64,000 nt of DNA from Faeciplasma sp048393055 (GCA_048393055.1 DBFJJS010000014.1:3623-67622); one strand, 5' to 3'; positions 25,284-33,214 are shown, counted from the first letter of the stretch. Made by a program: numbers and translations. Notes: generated by a model from the letters alone, not told the origin.

Positions 25284-26243
25284 TTATCTCTCTAAGCTGC
25301 GCTGGCGCTTTCGGTAAAATTCCAGCGCCTTCACAATGGTGTCCTCGATCTTCTGCGCGGGCGTCCCCGGCGCAAAAAACCGGCTGATTCTTTCCTTTGG
25401 AATTTTGAACTGTTCTTTTTGATTGGGCTTTTCCTCCTTCATAATGGAGACAAGGGCGTCTTTGGCCAGCCGTTCTCCGCCGGTCTTGGCTTCGGACATC
25501 TGGCGCATTTTGATGGCCTGGGCGTGGGAGGGGGTGCAATCCATCTCATCCATGATGGCGAACAAGTCTGCCTGTTCCTCTTTTCGCAGGTAGGACAACT
25601 CCACCGCTGGCCTCATGGCAATTTGCAGCATCTCCGGGTCCCGGATGACGGAGTTATCCACCAGCTCCAGGATTTCCGGGACGAGGTGGGTGAGACGGAT
25701 ATAGCGATGGATTTGCCGAGAACTATCTGGAGAAGTATCTGCGAGTTCATCTCTGGAGAACTTCTGGCCCACTGGGCCAGAAGTTAAATCCGTCCTCTGT
25801 CCCTGCCTTTTCATCGCGTCCAGCTTCATTTTGTAGGCAAACGCCTTCTCCGAGGGCAGAATCTGCTCTCTTTGTAGATTGGAGTCCACCATGATGATCG
25901 TGGCTTCATCGTCGGTGAGCTGCCGCACGATACAGGGGATTTCTTGGAGCTGCGCCAGCTCTGCCGCCTTCTTCCTGCGGTGTCCGGCCACCATTTCATA
26001 GCCGCTCTCTGGCTTGGGGCGCACCAGGGCAGGGACCAAAACACCATACTGCTTCACGCTGTCCGCCATTTCCCGCATGGCTTCATCCATACGGACCTGA
26101 AACGGGTGGTTCGGGAAGTCGCTGATCTCCGCAGGCGCAAGCTGGACAACTTTTTCAAGCCTTGCCTCAACCCGTTCTGCCTCGGTGGAAAACAGGTCAT
26201 CGACTGAGGGAAGATTGAAGTTTAGCCCGTTGCTTTTCGCCAT
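25284..26243 (-). CDS. parB: ParB-like partition protein
   Basis: A 319-residue ParB/Spo0J-like protein, probably for maintenance of the excised element. The ParB N-terminal domain has HPFQVRMDEAMREMADSVKQYGV, PALVRP and the arginine box YEMVAGHRRKKAAELA, where family members bind CTP. A central HTH follows (FSRDELADTSPDSSRQIHRYIRLTHLVPEIL, partly). The C-terminus is basic and helical (EFYRKRQRSLER). ATG 26243 has AGGAGGTG eight bases upstream and overlaps the parA end by 47 bases, so the two are coupled. No parS-like site was recognised. Confidence 0.9.
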   Translation of the reverse strand: MAKSNGLNFNLPSVDDLFSTEAERVEARLEKVVQLAPAEISDFPNHPFQVRMDEAMREMADSVKQYGVLVPALVRPKPESGYEMVAGHRRKKAAELAQLQEIPCIVRQLTDDEATIIMVDSNLQREQILPSEKAFAYKMKLDAMKRQGQRTDLTSGPVGQKFSRDELADTSPDSSRQIHRYIRLTHLVPEILELVDNSVIRDPEMLQIAMRPAVELSYLRKEEQADLFAIMDEMDCTPSHAQAIKMRQMSEAKTGGERLAKDALVSIMKEEKPNQKEQFKIPKERISRFFAPGTPAQKIEDTIVKALEFYRKRQRSLER

Positions 26244-27045
26244 CCGCCAGCACCTCCTTTGAAAACTCGGCGTAAGCCTGCGCCACCTTGCTTCCCTTGT
26301 CATAGGCATAGATGCTCTTGCCAGCGGCGCTGATCTCTGCGGCTTTGATGGCAACGGGAATTTCGGAACGGTAGATTTTCAATACGCTCCCGTAGCTTTG
26401 CCGCAGGGTTTCCGCCGTCTGCCTAGCCAGATTGGTACGCCCGTCCACAAGGGTCAGCAGTACGCCGTCCACTTTGAGGGACGGGTTGATTTGCCGCTTG
26501 ACCTTGCCAATGGTTCGCATGAGCTGGGTCATACCTTTGGCCGGGAGATAGTGGGCCTGCACCGGGATAATCACGCTGTCCGCAGCAGCCAGGGCATTGA
26601 TCGTAATCATGCCCAGGGACGGCATACAGTCAATGAGAACCACATCATACTGCTTCTTGACTTCATCGACGTAGGTGCGCAAGGTAAATTCCCGGCTCAT
26701 GGCGTTGACCAGGCTGATTTCCAGGGCCGACAGCTCAATGTTGGCAGGCATCAGGTCCACGCCTTCGCTGTGATGCAAAATTCCTTCATCGGCGGTGAAT
26801 GGCTCATCCCGGATCACCTGTTCCATGACGGTGGCCAGCGTAGTCTGCAAGTTGTCCTGATCCTGCCAGCCCAGGCAGGTGGTGAGGTCCCCCTGGGGGT
26901 CCGCGTCAATGAGCAGAACCCTTTTCCCAAGGCGGGCCAGGCCAATACCCAGGTTTACCGTTGTGGTGGTTTTGCCTGTGCCGCCTTTCTGATTGGCCAG
27001 CGCAATCACGCGGGCGTCCCTGGGGCGGCTTCTTTGTTCCGGCAT
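26197..27045 (-). CDS. parA: ParA-family partition ATPase
   Basis: A 282-residue ParA/Soj-type ATPase. Deviant Walker A ALANQKGGTGKTTTTVNLG lies near residue 17; LLIDADPQGDLT (Walker A') and YDVVLIDCMPSLGM (Walker B) follow; later come ADSVIIPVQAHYLPAKGM and AISAAGKSIYAYDKGSKVA-like switch sequence. It works with ParB to segregate the element. ATG 27045 is favoured over ATG 27066 because AAGGAGG sits eight bases before it. The transcript begins after the terminator at 27129-27166. Confidence 0.92.
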   Translation of the reverse strand: MPEQRSRPRDARVIALANQKGGTGKTTTTVNLGIGLARLGKRVLLIDADPQGDLTTCLGWQDQDNLQTTLATVMEQVIRDEPFTADEGILHHSEGVDLMPANIELSALEISLVNAMSREFTLRTYVDEVKKQYDVVLIDCMPSLGMITINALAAADSVIIPVQAHYLPAKGMTQLMRTIGKVKRQINPSLKVDGVLLTLVDGRTNLARQTAETLRQSYGSVLKIYRSEIPVAIKAAEISAAGKSIYAYDKGSKVAQAYAEFSKEVLADGEKQRAKLQSSLSR

Positions 27046-27128
27046 TTTCATGTCCTCCTTCTTCATAGATTTAGCCGCCCGTTGGCAAGACGGACGGCTA
27101 TGTATGGGGAAATCTAAAAAATGGCATG

Positions 27129-27166
27129 AAAAAAGCCGCTTACTCTTTCTGAAAAGAATAAGCGGC
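27129..27166 (-). terminator. Strong terminator between the 54-aa gene and parA
   Basis: A 14-bp stem with one G-U pair (arms 27135-27148 and 27153-27166, four-base loop), followed on the minus strand by six T residues. It ends the small gene at 27190-27354. parA must then have its own promoter in the roughly 80 bases between terminator and start. Confidence 0.88.
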
Positions 27167-27189
27167 TCATCAAGCTGCGATATGTAATT

Positions 27190-27354
27190 TTACATCTTCT
27201 TCACCGGGGCGCACATGGCTTTGAGCAGAAGTTCATCCAGGCAGCCGGTGTCCCGGTTTTCCCGGAGCATAGTATTCCGCAGATGGTTCAGGCTCTGGAT
27301 CACAATGCTGTTCTCGGCGGGGGTGAGGGTTATCTTGAATTTCCGTTTTTTCAT
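27190..27354 (-). CDS. Small basic element protein
   Basis: A 54-residue protein starting MKKRKFKITLTPAENSIVIQSLNHLRN, with a basic N-terminus and a helical centre. A similar short protein is often encoded just before parA at the end of Tn1549-like elements. AAAGGAGG precedes ATG 27354 with eight bases between. It has its own terminator. DNA binding is possible from the charge, but no HTH is clear. Confidence 0.7.
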   Translation of the reverse strand: MKKRKFKITLTPAENSIVIQSLNHLRNTMLRENRDTGCLDELLLKAMCAPVKKM

Positions 27355-27419
27355 AGGGCGTTCCTCCTTTACGCTTTCAGTATATATGGAAGGAACGCTA
27401 CGCCGCAAATGTGCGAGTT

Positions 27420-28313
27420 TCAACCAATTAGCACTTGTGCGGCATCTATATCAAGGCAAATGCTGCGTTCAACAATTTCTCTCGGTGCATAAGATTGTCC
27501 CTTATTGATACAGGCATATTTTGCTTTAGGATTTTTATAGACCTGCTGCCAAAAATTATACTTGATTATACCAGGTGTGTTCATTCCAACGCCCAGCTCT
27601 AAATAGAGGACAGGAGTATTCTCATGACGCCGAATAAAATCATCGTAACGTCCCGCCGCAGTATACCATCCATCATCCTGAACAAAGGTATTATCAGCCC
27701 GTAGGTTCATGGACATGGGCGCGCCGCACTGCGGGCAGCGGGGGACCAGTTCGGTGGGGATGTCCATTTTTAGAGCGGCGCCATTGGGTATCTCCAACCC
27801 TTCCTCTGCAATGCGAAACCCCTGGGCTTCCACCATCTGGCGGACCGTCTCTTGGTTGTCGTAGGTCATTTGGTGACAAGGCTTGGAGCACTGCCACAGG
27901 CCGTAGTCCCCCTGAGTGTAAAACAGGCGTCGATTGTCAAATCCGACTTTTTGAAAGCAGTGATCCACATTGGTCGTCAGCACAAAATAATCTTTATCCT
28001 TTACCAGCTCCAGCAGGTTTTGGTACACTGGCTTGGGCGGATTGCAGTAGCGGTTGAGGAAAATAAACCGGCTCCAGTAGGCCCAATGCTCCTCCAAGGT
28101 GGGAAATGGATAAAATCCCCCGGAATACATATCGTGGAAATCGTATTTTTCTTCGAAGTCAGAAAAATAACGGTGGAACTGCTCTCCGCCATAAGCAAAT
28201 CCGGCGGATGCCGAAAGGCCCGCTCCGGCACCAATTAAAACAGTATCCGCCTGACTGAATGCTTCTTGAAACTCAATAACCTTTTGCGCTATTTCTCTTT
28301 CCGTTCTTAGCAT
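27420..28313 (-). CDS. SirTM (macrodomain-linked class M sirtuin)
   Basis: A 297-residue NAD-dependent sirtuin. The Rossmann motif is VLIGAGAGLSASAGF (about residues 26-40). TTNVDHCFQKVGFD replaces the usual TQNID motif, and YTQGDYGLWQC has QG in place of the catalytic HG of ordinary sirtuins, which is the SirTM signature. Zinc ligands are C-x4-C in QCSKPC and CPQCG. Known SirTM enzymes ADP-ribosylate proteins rather than deacetylate. Its start overlaps the macrodomain gene end by seven bases. No lipoate ligase or GcvH-L gene, the partners in pathogens, is present. Confidence 0.9.
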   Translation of the reverse strand: MLRTEREIAQKVIEFQEAFSQADTVLIGAGAGLSASAGFAYGGEQFHRYFSDFEEKYDFHDMYSGGFYPFPTLEEHWAYWSRFIFLNRYCNPPKPVYQNLLELVKDKDYFVLTTNVDHCFQKVGFDNRRLFYTQGDYGLWQCSKPCHQMTYDNQETVRQMVEAQGFRIAEEGLEIPNGAALKMDIPTELVPRCPQCGAPMSMNLRADNTFVQDDGWYTAAGRYDDFIRRHENTPVLYLELGVGMNTPGIIKYNFWQQVYKNPKAKYACINKGQSYAPREIVERSICLDIDAAQVLIG

Positions 28314-29098
28314 CTGGATACCCCCAGGAGCTTTTGATAAATGTGCAAGTCCACATCCTTAAACACATTGAAAATGACTCGAATGTCCGGCTTCTGTGCA
28401 TTCAAAAAGGATGTCACCGTTTGAACCGCAATCTCTGCGGCCTTTTCATTGGGAAAATGAAATTCCCCGGTGGAAATACAGCAAAAAGCAATGCTCCGGC
28501 AGTCGTTTTCCACAGCCAGTTCCAAGCAGGAACGGTAGCAGGAGGCCAGGGCCTCACAATCCTGTTCGCTGACCGGCCCATAGATAATCGGTCCCACAGT
28601 ATGCAGGATGTATTTGCTTGGCAAATTGAAGGCAGGCGTGATCTTTGCTTGTCCCGTGGGTTCCTCATGGCCCTGCTTGTTCATAATATCATAGCAGTAG
28701 AGCCGCAATTGGATTCCGCTCCTCGTGCCAACGATGTTATCAATGCAGGAATGGAGAGGTTGGAAACAGCCCAACATTCCGCTGTTTGCGGCATTCACGA
28801 TTGCGTCCACCTTTAAGGTCGTAATATCTCCCTGCCACAATACCAGTCGAGAATCTCTGGGGATGGAGGGCAGCTTCGCACCGTCCGTAATGCCGCGCTT
28901 GTCCCGCTCGTATTGCAGGTACTCGTCTTGTACTTGGAGAAAGTCACGGCTGATCGGCTTTGGCATACGCACATTCATCAAACTACGCAGCAAATTTTTC
29001 TGTTCCTGCTCATCGAAAGGAACAGAGATACCTTTGTACCTCTCATCTTCCGCCAGTAATTCTTTAATTAAATAGATCCGCTGTTCACCATGCGTCAT
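28307..29098 (-). CDS. Zinc-type macrodomain ADP-ribosyl hydrolase
   Basis: A 263-residue protein-ADP-ribose hydrolase of the zinc-containing macrodomain class. A helical N-terminal extension (residues 1-85) precedes GDITTLKVDAIVNAANS. GCFQPLHSCIDN gives the C/H/C zinc ligands next to the active site, and YILHTVGPIIYG and FCCISTGEFHFP form the remaining ADP-ribose loop motifs. In known SirTM operons this enzyme removes the modification put on by the sirtuin. The gene overlaps the upstream Xre gene by four bases and the sirtuin by seven, making a tight three-gene operon. Confidence 0.92.
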   Translation of the reverse strand: MTHGEQRIYLIKELLAEDERYKGISVPFDEQEQKNLLRSLMNVRMPKPISRDFLQVQDEYLQYERDKRGITDGAKLPSIPRDSRLVLWQGDITTLKVDAIVNAANSGMLGCFQPLHSCIDNIVGTRSGIQLRLYCYDIMNKQGHEEPTGQAKITPAFNLPSKYILHTVGPIIYGPVSEQDCEALASCYRSCLELAVENDCRSIAFCCISTGEFHFPNEKAAEIAVQTVTSFLNAQKPDIRVIFNVFKDVDLHIYQKLLGVSRC

Positions 29099-29535
29099 TG
29101 TTGCACACTCCTTTCTGAGCCAGCTTTGCTCTCTACGATTTTCAAATAGTTGTTCCGGGATGGCCTGTGAAGTTCAATTTCCCAGATACTTATCAGGCAC
29201 CGTCCAACGCCCAGTAATTCAGCATATTTTTGTTGAGTAAATCCCAGTGAAGCACGAATCTCTTTAATGCGTTGACCAAACCCCGGAGCAACAAAGCGTG
29301 TATAATCATCTAAAAGAAGCTCTACATCTATGTTTAGTGCTTTTGCCAGCTTCTCCGCTTGTTCGTAATAAATTTCCTGGGAGCGCTTTTCGTAATTCAC
29401 GATTTCACCCATAGGAACATCTATCATAGCGCCGAGTTCTTCTTTTGAGAATCCTCGGATCTGTCTATAGTATGCAAGTTGTTCATGAGGTGGAGCCGTA
29501 GGGGAAACCTTCGGAAAATCAAACACAAAGTGCAT
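29095..29535 (-). CDS. Double-HTH Xre regulator of the macro-sirtuin operon
   Basis: A 146-residue protein with two Xre-like HTH domains: residues about 17-70 (AYYRQIRGFSKEELGAMIDVPMGEIVNYE) and 85-135 (RIKEIRASLGFTQQKYAELLG). It is the first gene of the operon, overlapping the macrodomain gene as ATGA, so it probably represses its own transcript. The sequence upstream of ATG 29535 has only a weak AGGG ribosome site and lies close to the predicted element end, so its promoter may span the junction. Confidence 0.8.
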   Translation of the reverse strand: MHFVFDFPKVSPTAPPHEQLAYYRQIRGFSKEELGAMIDVPMGEIVNYEKRSQEIYYEQAEKLAKALNIDVELLLDDYTRFVAPGFGQRIKEIRASLGFTQQKYAELLGVGRCLISIWEIELHRPSRNNYLKIVESKAGSERSVQQ

Positions 29536-29576
29536 TAGGCACTTGCCCTGCGCAATGTTATAAAACGGTGTGTGAT

Positions 29577-29948
29577 TCAGACTGGTATCGAGTTGTCTAT
29601 GCAGCCGTGGCAGGGAACGAAGCAGCCAAGCATTTTACTGTTGGCCGCGTTGACAATGGCGTCGCACTCAAGAGTTGTGATATCGCCCTTCCAAATATAA
29701 ATCCCTTCCTGCACCGGCTTAAGCTCCGCTATATCGGTAATGCCTTTCCGGCGGATTTCCTCCTGCAGGTAAGCGTCCTGTACCGCCAGAAATTCCTGAC
29801 CGACAGGGCGAGGCAATCGAATATTGAGCAGAGAACGAAGCAGCTCGCGCTGCTCAACCTCGCTTTTCGGAATTTTTATATCCCTCAGATGCGGCTGCTC
29901 CTTAATCAACTCCGATATAAGAAACAGCCTTCTTTCTGACTGTGTCAT
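29577..29948 (-). pseudogene. Macrodomain gene truncated at the metal motif
   Basis: A 123-residue remnant of a second zinc macrodomain gene. It has the same N-terminal helical extension (SERRLFLISELIKEQPHLRDI, in parts), then GDITTLECDAIVNAANSKMLGCFVPCHGCIDN, and stops a few residues later (SIPV). The catalytic loops and two-thirds of the macrodomain fold are missing. The break lies near 29583-29590, beside the Xre gene of the GC-rich element. This is most simply the right-hand integration point of the element inside a resident macrodomain gene. Confidence 0.82.
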
Positions 29949-30014
29949 GCCATTACCTCACTTAACCTACTTGTTTTTCCCTGTCGGGCATGCATGCTTT
30001 CACCAAAGCAGAGA

Positions 30015-30644
30015 TTATTTTCTCACAACGCTTATACGCTGCTGAACGTGGCTTCCGCTCACTATTTCGTCTACCATTGCTATGGCGTAATCCGCATAGC
30101 TGATAACGCTTTCGCCCTTTGAGTTCAGCGTCAATTCTTCGCCGCCCATGATATACTTGCCGGTTCTATCGCCATCCGCCTGGAAATCACCAGCAGGGCT
30201 TACATATGTCCATCTCACGTCTTTGCGCTGGCGGAGCTCGCCCAAGGCCTTCGCCATTGCTGCAGCAAGCGGCTTAAAAGCATCTGGGAAGTCGGGACTG
30301 TCCGATAAGGCCGCGGTATGCTCTGGATTTACATACAGGCTTCCCGCTCCTCCTACTATCAAAAGGCGGGTCTTTGTGCCGGACAAAATATCGCACAGGT
30401 GCTTTAAAGAGCTGCTGTGATTTGGAAGCTCCTCTTCCTTCCACGCTCCGAATGCATCTACAACTGCGTCAAAGTCCTTTAAGTCCTCTGAGGTCAGATC
30501 AAAAAGGTCCTTCTTAATAACCTTATTTGCCGCGGTTTTGTTTTCCTCGCGGACGACGGCGGTAACGTCAAGACCTCTTTCAACCGCTTCCTTAACTATG
30601 AGCGTTCCTGCCCTTCCGTTTGCACAAACAACTGCTACTTTCAT
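30015..30644 (-). CDS. NAD(P)-binding NmrA/SDR-like reductase
   Basis: A 209-residue Rossmann protein of the NmrA/YhfK type. MKVAVVCANGRAGTLIVKEAVERGLDVTAVVRE is the dinucleotide-binding start (split here by the GxxGxxG-like ANGRAG), followed by DAVVDAFGAW, LLIVGGAGSLYV and a late WTYVSPAGDFQADGDRTG. Such proteins sense or reduce using NADPH and often accompany a redox-sensing Rrf2 or MarR regulator. Here an Rrf2 gene lies upstream, and the promoter carries the same operator as the Rrf2 gene's own promoter. The substrate is unknown. Confidence 0.85.
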   Translation of the reverse strand: MKVAVVCANGRAGTLIVKEAVERGLDVTAVVREENKTAANKVIKKDLFDLTSEDLKDFDAVVDAFGAWKEEELPNHSSSLKHLCDILSGTKTRLLIVGGAGSLYVNPEHTAALSDSPDFPDAFKPLAAAMAKALGELRQRKDVRWTYVSPAGDFQADGDRTGKYIMGGEELTLNSKGESVISYADYAIAMVDEIVSGSHVQQRISVVRK

Positions 30645-30673
30645 TGCAATACCTCCTGAATGTCATTATAAAT

Positions 30674-30739
30674 TTGTTGTAATAATCTTTATTACAACAA
30701 CAGTATAGCACCTGTTAATTGTAATGTCAATAGTTACAA
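30674..30739 (-). promoter_or_regulatory. Promoter and double operator of the reductase gene
   Basis: On the minus strand TTGACA (30730-30725) and TATACT (30707-30702) are separated by 17 bases. One operator (30719-30739, TTGTAA and TTACAA arms) covers the -35 box. A perfect 12-bp inverted repeat TTGTTGTAATAA with a three-base spacer (30674-30685/30689-30700) lies immediately after the -10 box at the expected start point. The first operator matches one at the Rrf2 promoter. Confidence 0.8.
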
Positions 30740-30765
30740 CGAAATTTTTAAAAATTTTTTTGATT

Positions 30766-30793
30766 AAAAAGCCGCATGTCAAAGACACACGGC
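30766..30793 (-). terminator. Terminator of the Rrf2 gene
   Basis: On the minus strand a 10-bp stem (GCCGTGTGTC with GACATGCGGC, two G-U pairs, three-base loop) is followed by five T residues, 13 bases after the Rrf2 stop. The Rrf2 and reductase genes are therefore separate transcripts. Confidence 0.8.
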
Positions 30794-30805
30794 AAACAGG
30801 AAATA

Positions 30806-31255
30806 TTACTTGCTGGTTTTTTCAGCTTCTATGCAATTTTTCGTATCGGATAAGATATCGGCAAGGGTTATTTTTTTCATCTCGTCTTCCATTGCCTTTT
30901 GCACGCGGTCAAGCTTTCCGTCGAGCACTTTATGGATATTCCGGCCTACCGGACAGTTGACGTTTGGGTTTTCGTGAAAATGAAAAAGCTTCCCGTCCTC
31001 CACGCACTCTACCGCGTTATATACGTCGTACAAGGTAATTTCCTCCGGCGGCCTTGCAATCGACGCTCCCCCGCTTCCCCTCTGCACGCTTATAAGACCC
31101 GCTGTCTTCAATTGCTGGAGCAGCCTGCGTATAACAACAGGATTTACGTTTATGCTCGACGCCAAAAAATCGCTGGTTATCTTATTGCCGCCGCCAAATG
31201 TGCTGATACATGCAAAAACATGTATCGCCATAGTAAACCTGCTTGAAATCTGCAT
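30806..31255 (-). CDS. Rrf2-family transcription regulator
   Basis: A 149-residue winged-helix regulator (ISSRFTMAIHVFACISTFGG; ITSDFLASSINVNPVVIRRLLQQLKTAGLI; wing VQRGSGGASIARP). Unlike IscR it lacks a three-cysteine cluster; one Cys is present in NVNCPVGRNI and one near the C-terminus. This resembles the YwnA/NsrR-like branch, which often responds to electrophiles or redox change. It shares an operator with the reductase gene promoter, so autorepression plus control of the reductase is the likely circuit. Confidence 0.88.
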   Translation of the reverse strand: MQISSRFTMAIHVFACISTFGGGNKITSDFLASSINVNPVVIRRLLQQLKTAGLISVQRGSGGASIARPPEEITLYDVYNAVECVEDGKLFHFHENPNVNCPVGRNIHKVLDGKLDRVQKAMEDEMKKITLADILSDTKNCIEAEKTSK

Positions 31256-31303
31256 TTACAATCATCCTTACATAGCTTTACTTTACTCTGATTTTACCGT
31301 ACT

Positions 31304-31341
31304 ATTATATCGCTTAATAGTTGTAATGTCAACGATTACAT
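31304..31341 (-). promoter_or_regulatory. Rrf2 promoter with autoregulatory operator
   Basis: On the minus strand TTGACA (31332-31327) and TATAAT (31309-31304) are 17 bases apart. The -35 box lies inside the inverted repeat TGTAAT/ATTACA with a seven-base spacer (about 31323-31341). The string TTGACATTACAA is shared exactly with the reductase promoter, supporting one common regulator. Confidence 0.8.
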
Positions 31342-31371
31342 CATTGTGCTGGAAAAATTCGCGTATCAGAT

Positions 31372-31791
31372 TTATATTGCCTTTATAAGAAACAGCTCCG
31401 TCGGCTGCGCATACCCGGGAATATCGATTACCATTGAGCCGCAGTCTCTGTACCCAAGCTTTCGGTAAAAATGCTGAGCTTCTTCGTCCGCCCTGGTAGA
31501 TGTCAAAATCATTTTGTATCCGCGCGCCTTCATATCGTTTTCCCAGTGCTCTAAAAGACGCCTGCCGCATCCTATCCCGCGATGACCATCGTCTATAAAA
31601 AGCATAGTGCAAAACGGTATGCTGTCCCAAAACATATTGTACCTGAGCAGCCCAACCGGCTTGCCGTCGAAAAACAGAACGTATCCCTGCTTTAAGCTAA
31701 CCTTGCTTTCAAACTCTTCTTCCGGAAGATGCCTGTCAAGGCTGAACCAAAAGCTGCGGTCAGAGCCGCTGACATATTTAACTTCTAACAT
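31372..31791 (-). CDS. GNAT N-acetyltransferase
   Basis: A 139-residue acetyltransferase. VGLLRYNMFWDSIPFCTMLFIDDGHRG in part forms the core strands; the acetyl-CoA loop is HRGIGCGRRLLEHWE (Q/RxxGxG/A type); then ILTSTRADEEAQHFYRKLGYRDCG shows the typical C-terminal GNAT pattern. The substrate cannot be predicted. GGAGTAACGGAT precedes ATG 31791. It is downstream of the lipoprotein gene but 52 bases away on the same strand, so possibly read from the PadR operon. Confidence 0.88.
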   Translation of the reverse strand: MLEVKYVSGSDRSFWFSLDRHLPEEEFESKVSLKQGYVLFFDGKPVGLLRYNMFWDSIPFCTMLFIDDGHRGIGCGRRLLEHWENDMKARGYKMILTSTRADEEAQHFYRKLGYRDCGSMVIDIPGYAQPTELFLIKAI

Positions 31792-31843
31792 ATCCGTTAC
31801 TCCGCCTATACCTTACCATATACAATGCACGTCAACGTGACCG

Positions 31844-32281
31844 TCACTCTTCATAATAAAAATACAGCGCGTAGCCGTCAATACTCATGACAAAAGTCGG
31901 AATCTGGCTGCCGTCGTAAAACGTCGTCATCGCAGAAGATGCATATCCCTGCGAATCTCCGATTGAAATATTGTAAATCACGCTCTCGGGGCTTGTAGAC
32001 TCGACGCTGTAGCTGCCCGTATGGCTTTCACCGCCTGTTATATCTGTGATAGTCAGACTTCCGTTCTCAGCCTTACAGGTCATTTCGACGGTCTTCGCTC
32101 CTTCATACGGCTCGCCGGGGGAGCAGGCGATAACCTCACCGCCTTCGCCTAAAACCGAAGTCATAGTCCATTCATAATCCTCGATCCTCGGGACGTTAAC
32201 CGCCCCGCTGCAGGCAGTCAAAAGCATTGCCGCAAGCGCAAGCGCAAATGCAAACGCATGTATAATGCACAGCTTTTTCAT
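31844..32281 (-). CDS. Small lipoprotein
   Basis: A 145-residue exported lipoprotein. The signal peptide ends in the lipobox LLTAC (Cys at about residue 24), followed by a short beta-rich domain (EDYEWTMTSVLGEGGEVIACS; GSLTITDITGGESHTGSYSVES), with no named family recognised. It is the third gene after PadR and the HAAS protein on the same strand, 25 bases downstream of the latter. It is probably anchored outside the membrane; its ligand is unknown. Confidence 0.78.
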   Translation of the reverse strand: MKKLCIIHAFAFALALAAMLLTACSGAVNVPRIEDYEWTMTSVLGEGGEVIACSPGEPYEGAKTVEMTCKAENGSLTITDITGGESHTGSYSVESTSPESVIYNISIGDSQGYASSAMTTFYDGSQIPTFVMSIDGYALYFYYEE

Positions 32282-32306
32282 AATTATTCCTCCTTAACAG
32301 ACAGTC

Positions 32307-32816
32307 TTAACGCCTTGCCGAGTTTTTCCTTGCGCTTATAATGAGATAAACAGCAAATACTGCGGCGGCAATCAATATAATGGCTCCGACCTTTATAAGT
32401 GTGTCATAAACAAACAGCGCAGTCAGCGGCTCCGACACTACCTGTATGTCCGTCGCGGCATTTGCTCCGCCTATGCGAAGCTCTCCCGCAGAGCCGAGCC
32501 AGCTTCCGTAAACGCAGACATTCCTTCCTATGATTCCGCTCACAAGGCATACCGCAGCGACAGCAAAGCATACAGCCGCAAGTACGCGTATTTTACCTGC
32601 GCGGCTTTCGGCTGGATACTCCGGATAGTTTTGGTTGAACTCGCGCGCGACCTCATACGGGTCTCCCGCTTTCTCTATCACCTGCCACGCGGTACAGCCC
32701 TCGGCAAGCTGTATTTCAAAATCGGCGCGCATGTCGCAAATAATTTTTGACTTGATTTTTGGACCTGTTCTTAAAGCTCTTTTAAGCTTTTTTAAATATC
32801 TCTCTATTTCCTCCAC
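32307..32816 (-). CDS. HAAS-domain (DUF1700-like) membrane protein
   Basis: A 169-residue protein. The N-terminal 60 residues form the HAAS/DUF1700 signature (IERYLKKLKRAL, then DMRADFEIQLAEGCTAWQVIEKAGDPYEVAREF). Two membrane helices follow, around residues 78-97 and 140-160. HAAS proteins are regularly encoded next to PadR regulators and are thought to sense at the membrane. Here the PadR gene ends 11 bases upstream. The ligand or partner protein is unknown; the lipoprotein downstream is a candidate. Confidence 0.85.
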   Translation of the reverse strand: MEEIERYLKKLKRALRTGPKIKSKIICDMRADFEIQLAEGCTAWQVIEKAGDPYEVAREFNQNYPEYPAESRAGKIRVLAAVCFAVAAVCLVSGIIGRNVCVYGSWLGSAGELRIGGANAATDIQVVSEPLTALFVYDTLIKVGAIILIAAAVFAVYLIISARKNSARR

Positions 32817-32827
32817 AGCCGCTCACC

Positions 32828-33214
32828 TCATATTAATTTATCTACAGCCAAAACATAGCTTTGCCACTGCTGTATCATATTGCTGAGCGCTTTTACTCCC
32901 TCATCGGTCAGCTCGTAGCTTCGCTTATGCTGCTCGCGGGCTTTTTGCGGGTCTGAATCCTGCTTTTTTCGCCCGTTTTTCGAAGTCTCGGAATTGCACA
33001 AAGCATCCGTCTCTCTGATAAGATTGCGCTCCTCCAGTCTGTACAGTACCGGATACACAGTGCCTGCCTTCGGGTTTCTGAAAAAATCTCCTCCCAGCCT
33101 GTCAAGTTCGTTTAAGATGGCATAGCCGTATGAACAGCCGTGCTTATATATCAGCGATAAAAGTATCATTTCCAGCGTTCCGCGCTTGAGCTGCTGTATG
33201 TTTGAGCTATCCAT
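32828..33214 (-). CDS. PadR-family regulator
   Basis: A 128-residue winged-helix PadR repressor: QLKRGTLEMILLSLIYKHGCSYGYAILNELD, GTVYPVLYRLEERNLI, and RSYELTDEGVKALSNMI as the last helices. An insertion between the wing and final helices (residues 70-93, SETSKNGRKKQDSDPQKAREQ) is charged and unusually long. AGGAGG precedes ATG 33214. It probably represses its own operon with the HAAS and lipoprotein genes; the upstream region contains an ATATAGTGTCGCTAAATAT half-palindrome near 33248-33268 as a possible operator. Confidence 0.88.
   Translation of the reverse strand: MDSSNIQQLKRGTLEMILLSLIYKHGCSYGYAILNELDRLGGDFFRNPKAGTVYPVLYRLEERNLIRETDALCNSETSKNGRKKQDSDPQKAREQHKRSYELTDEGVKALSNMIQQWQSYVLAVDKLI

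Noticed and set aside
1..29550. Search for integrase or recombinase and type IV secretion genes of the conjugative element
   Set aside because: None found in the window. They are expected to the left of position 1, so no attachment ends could be paired.
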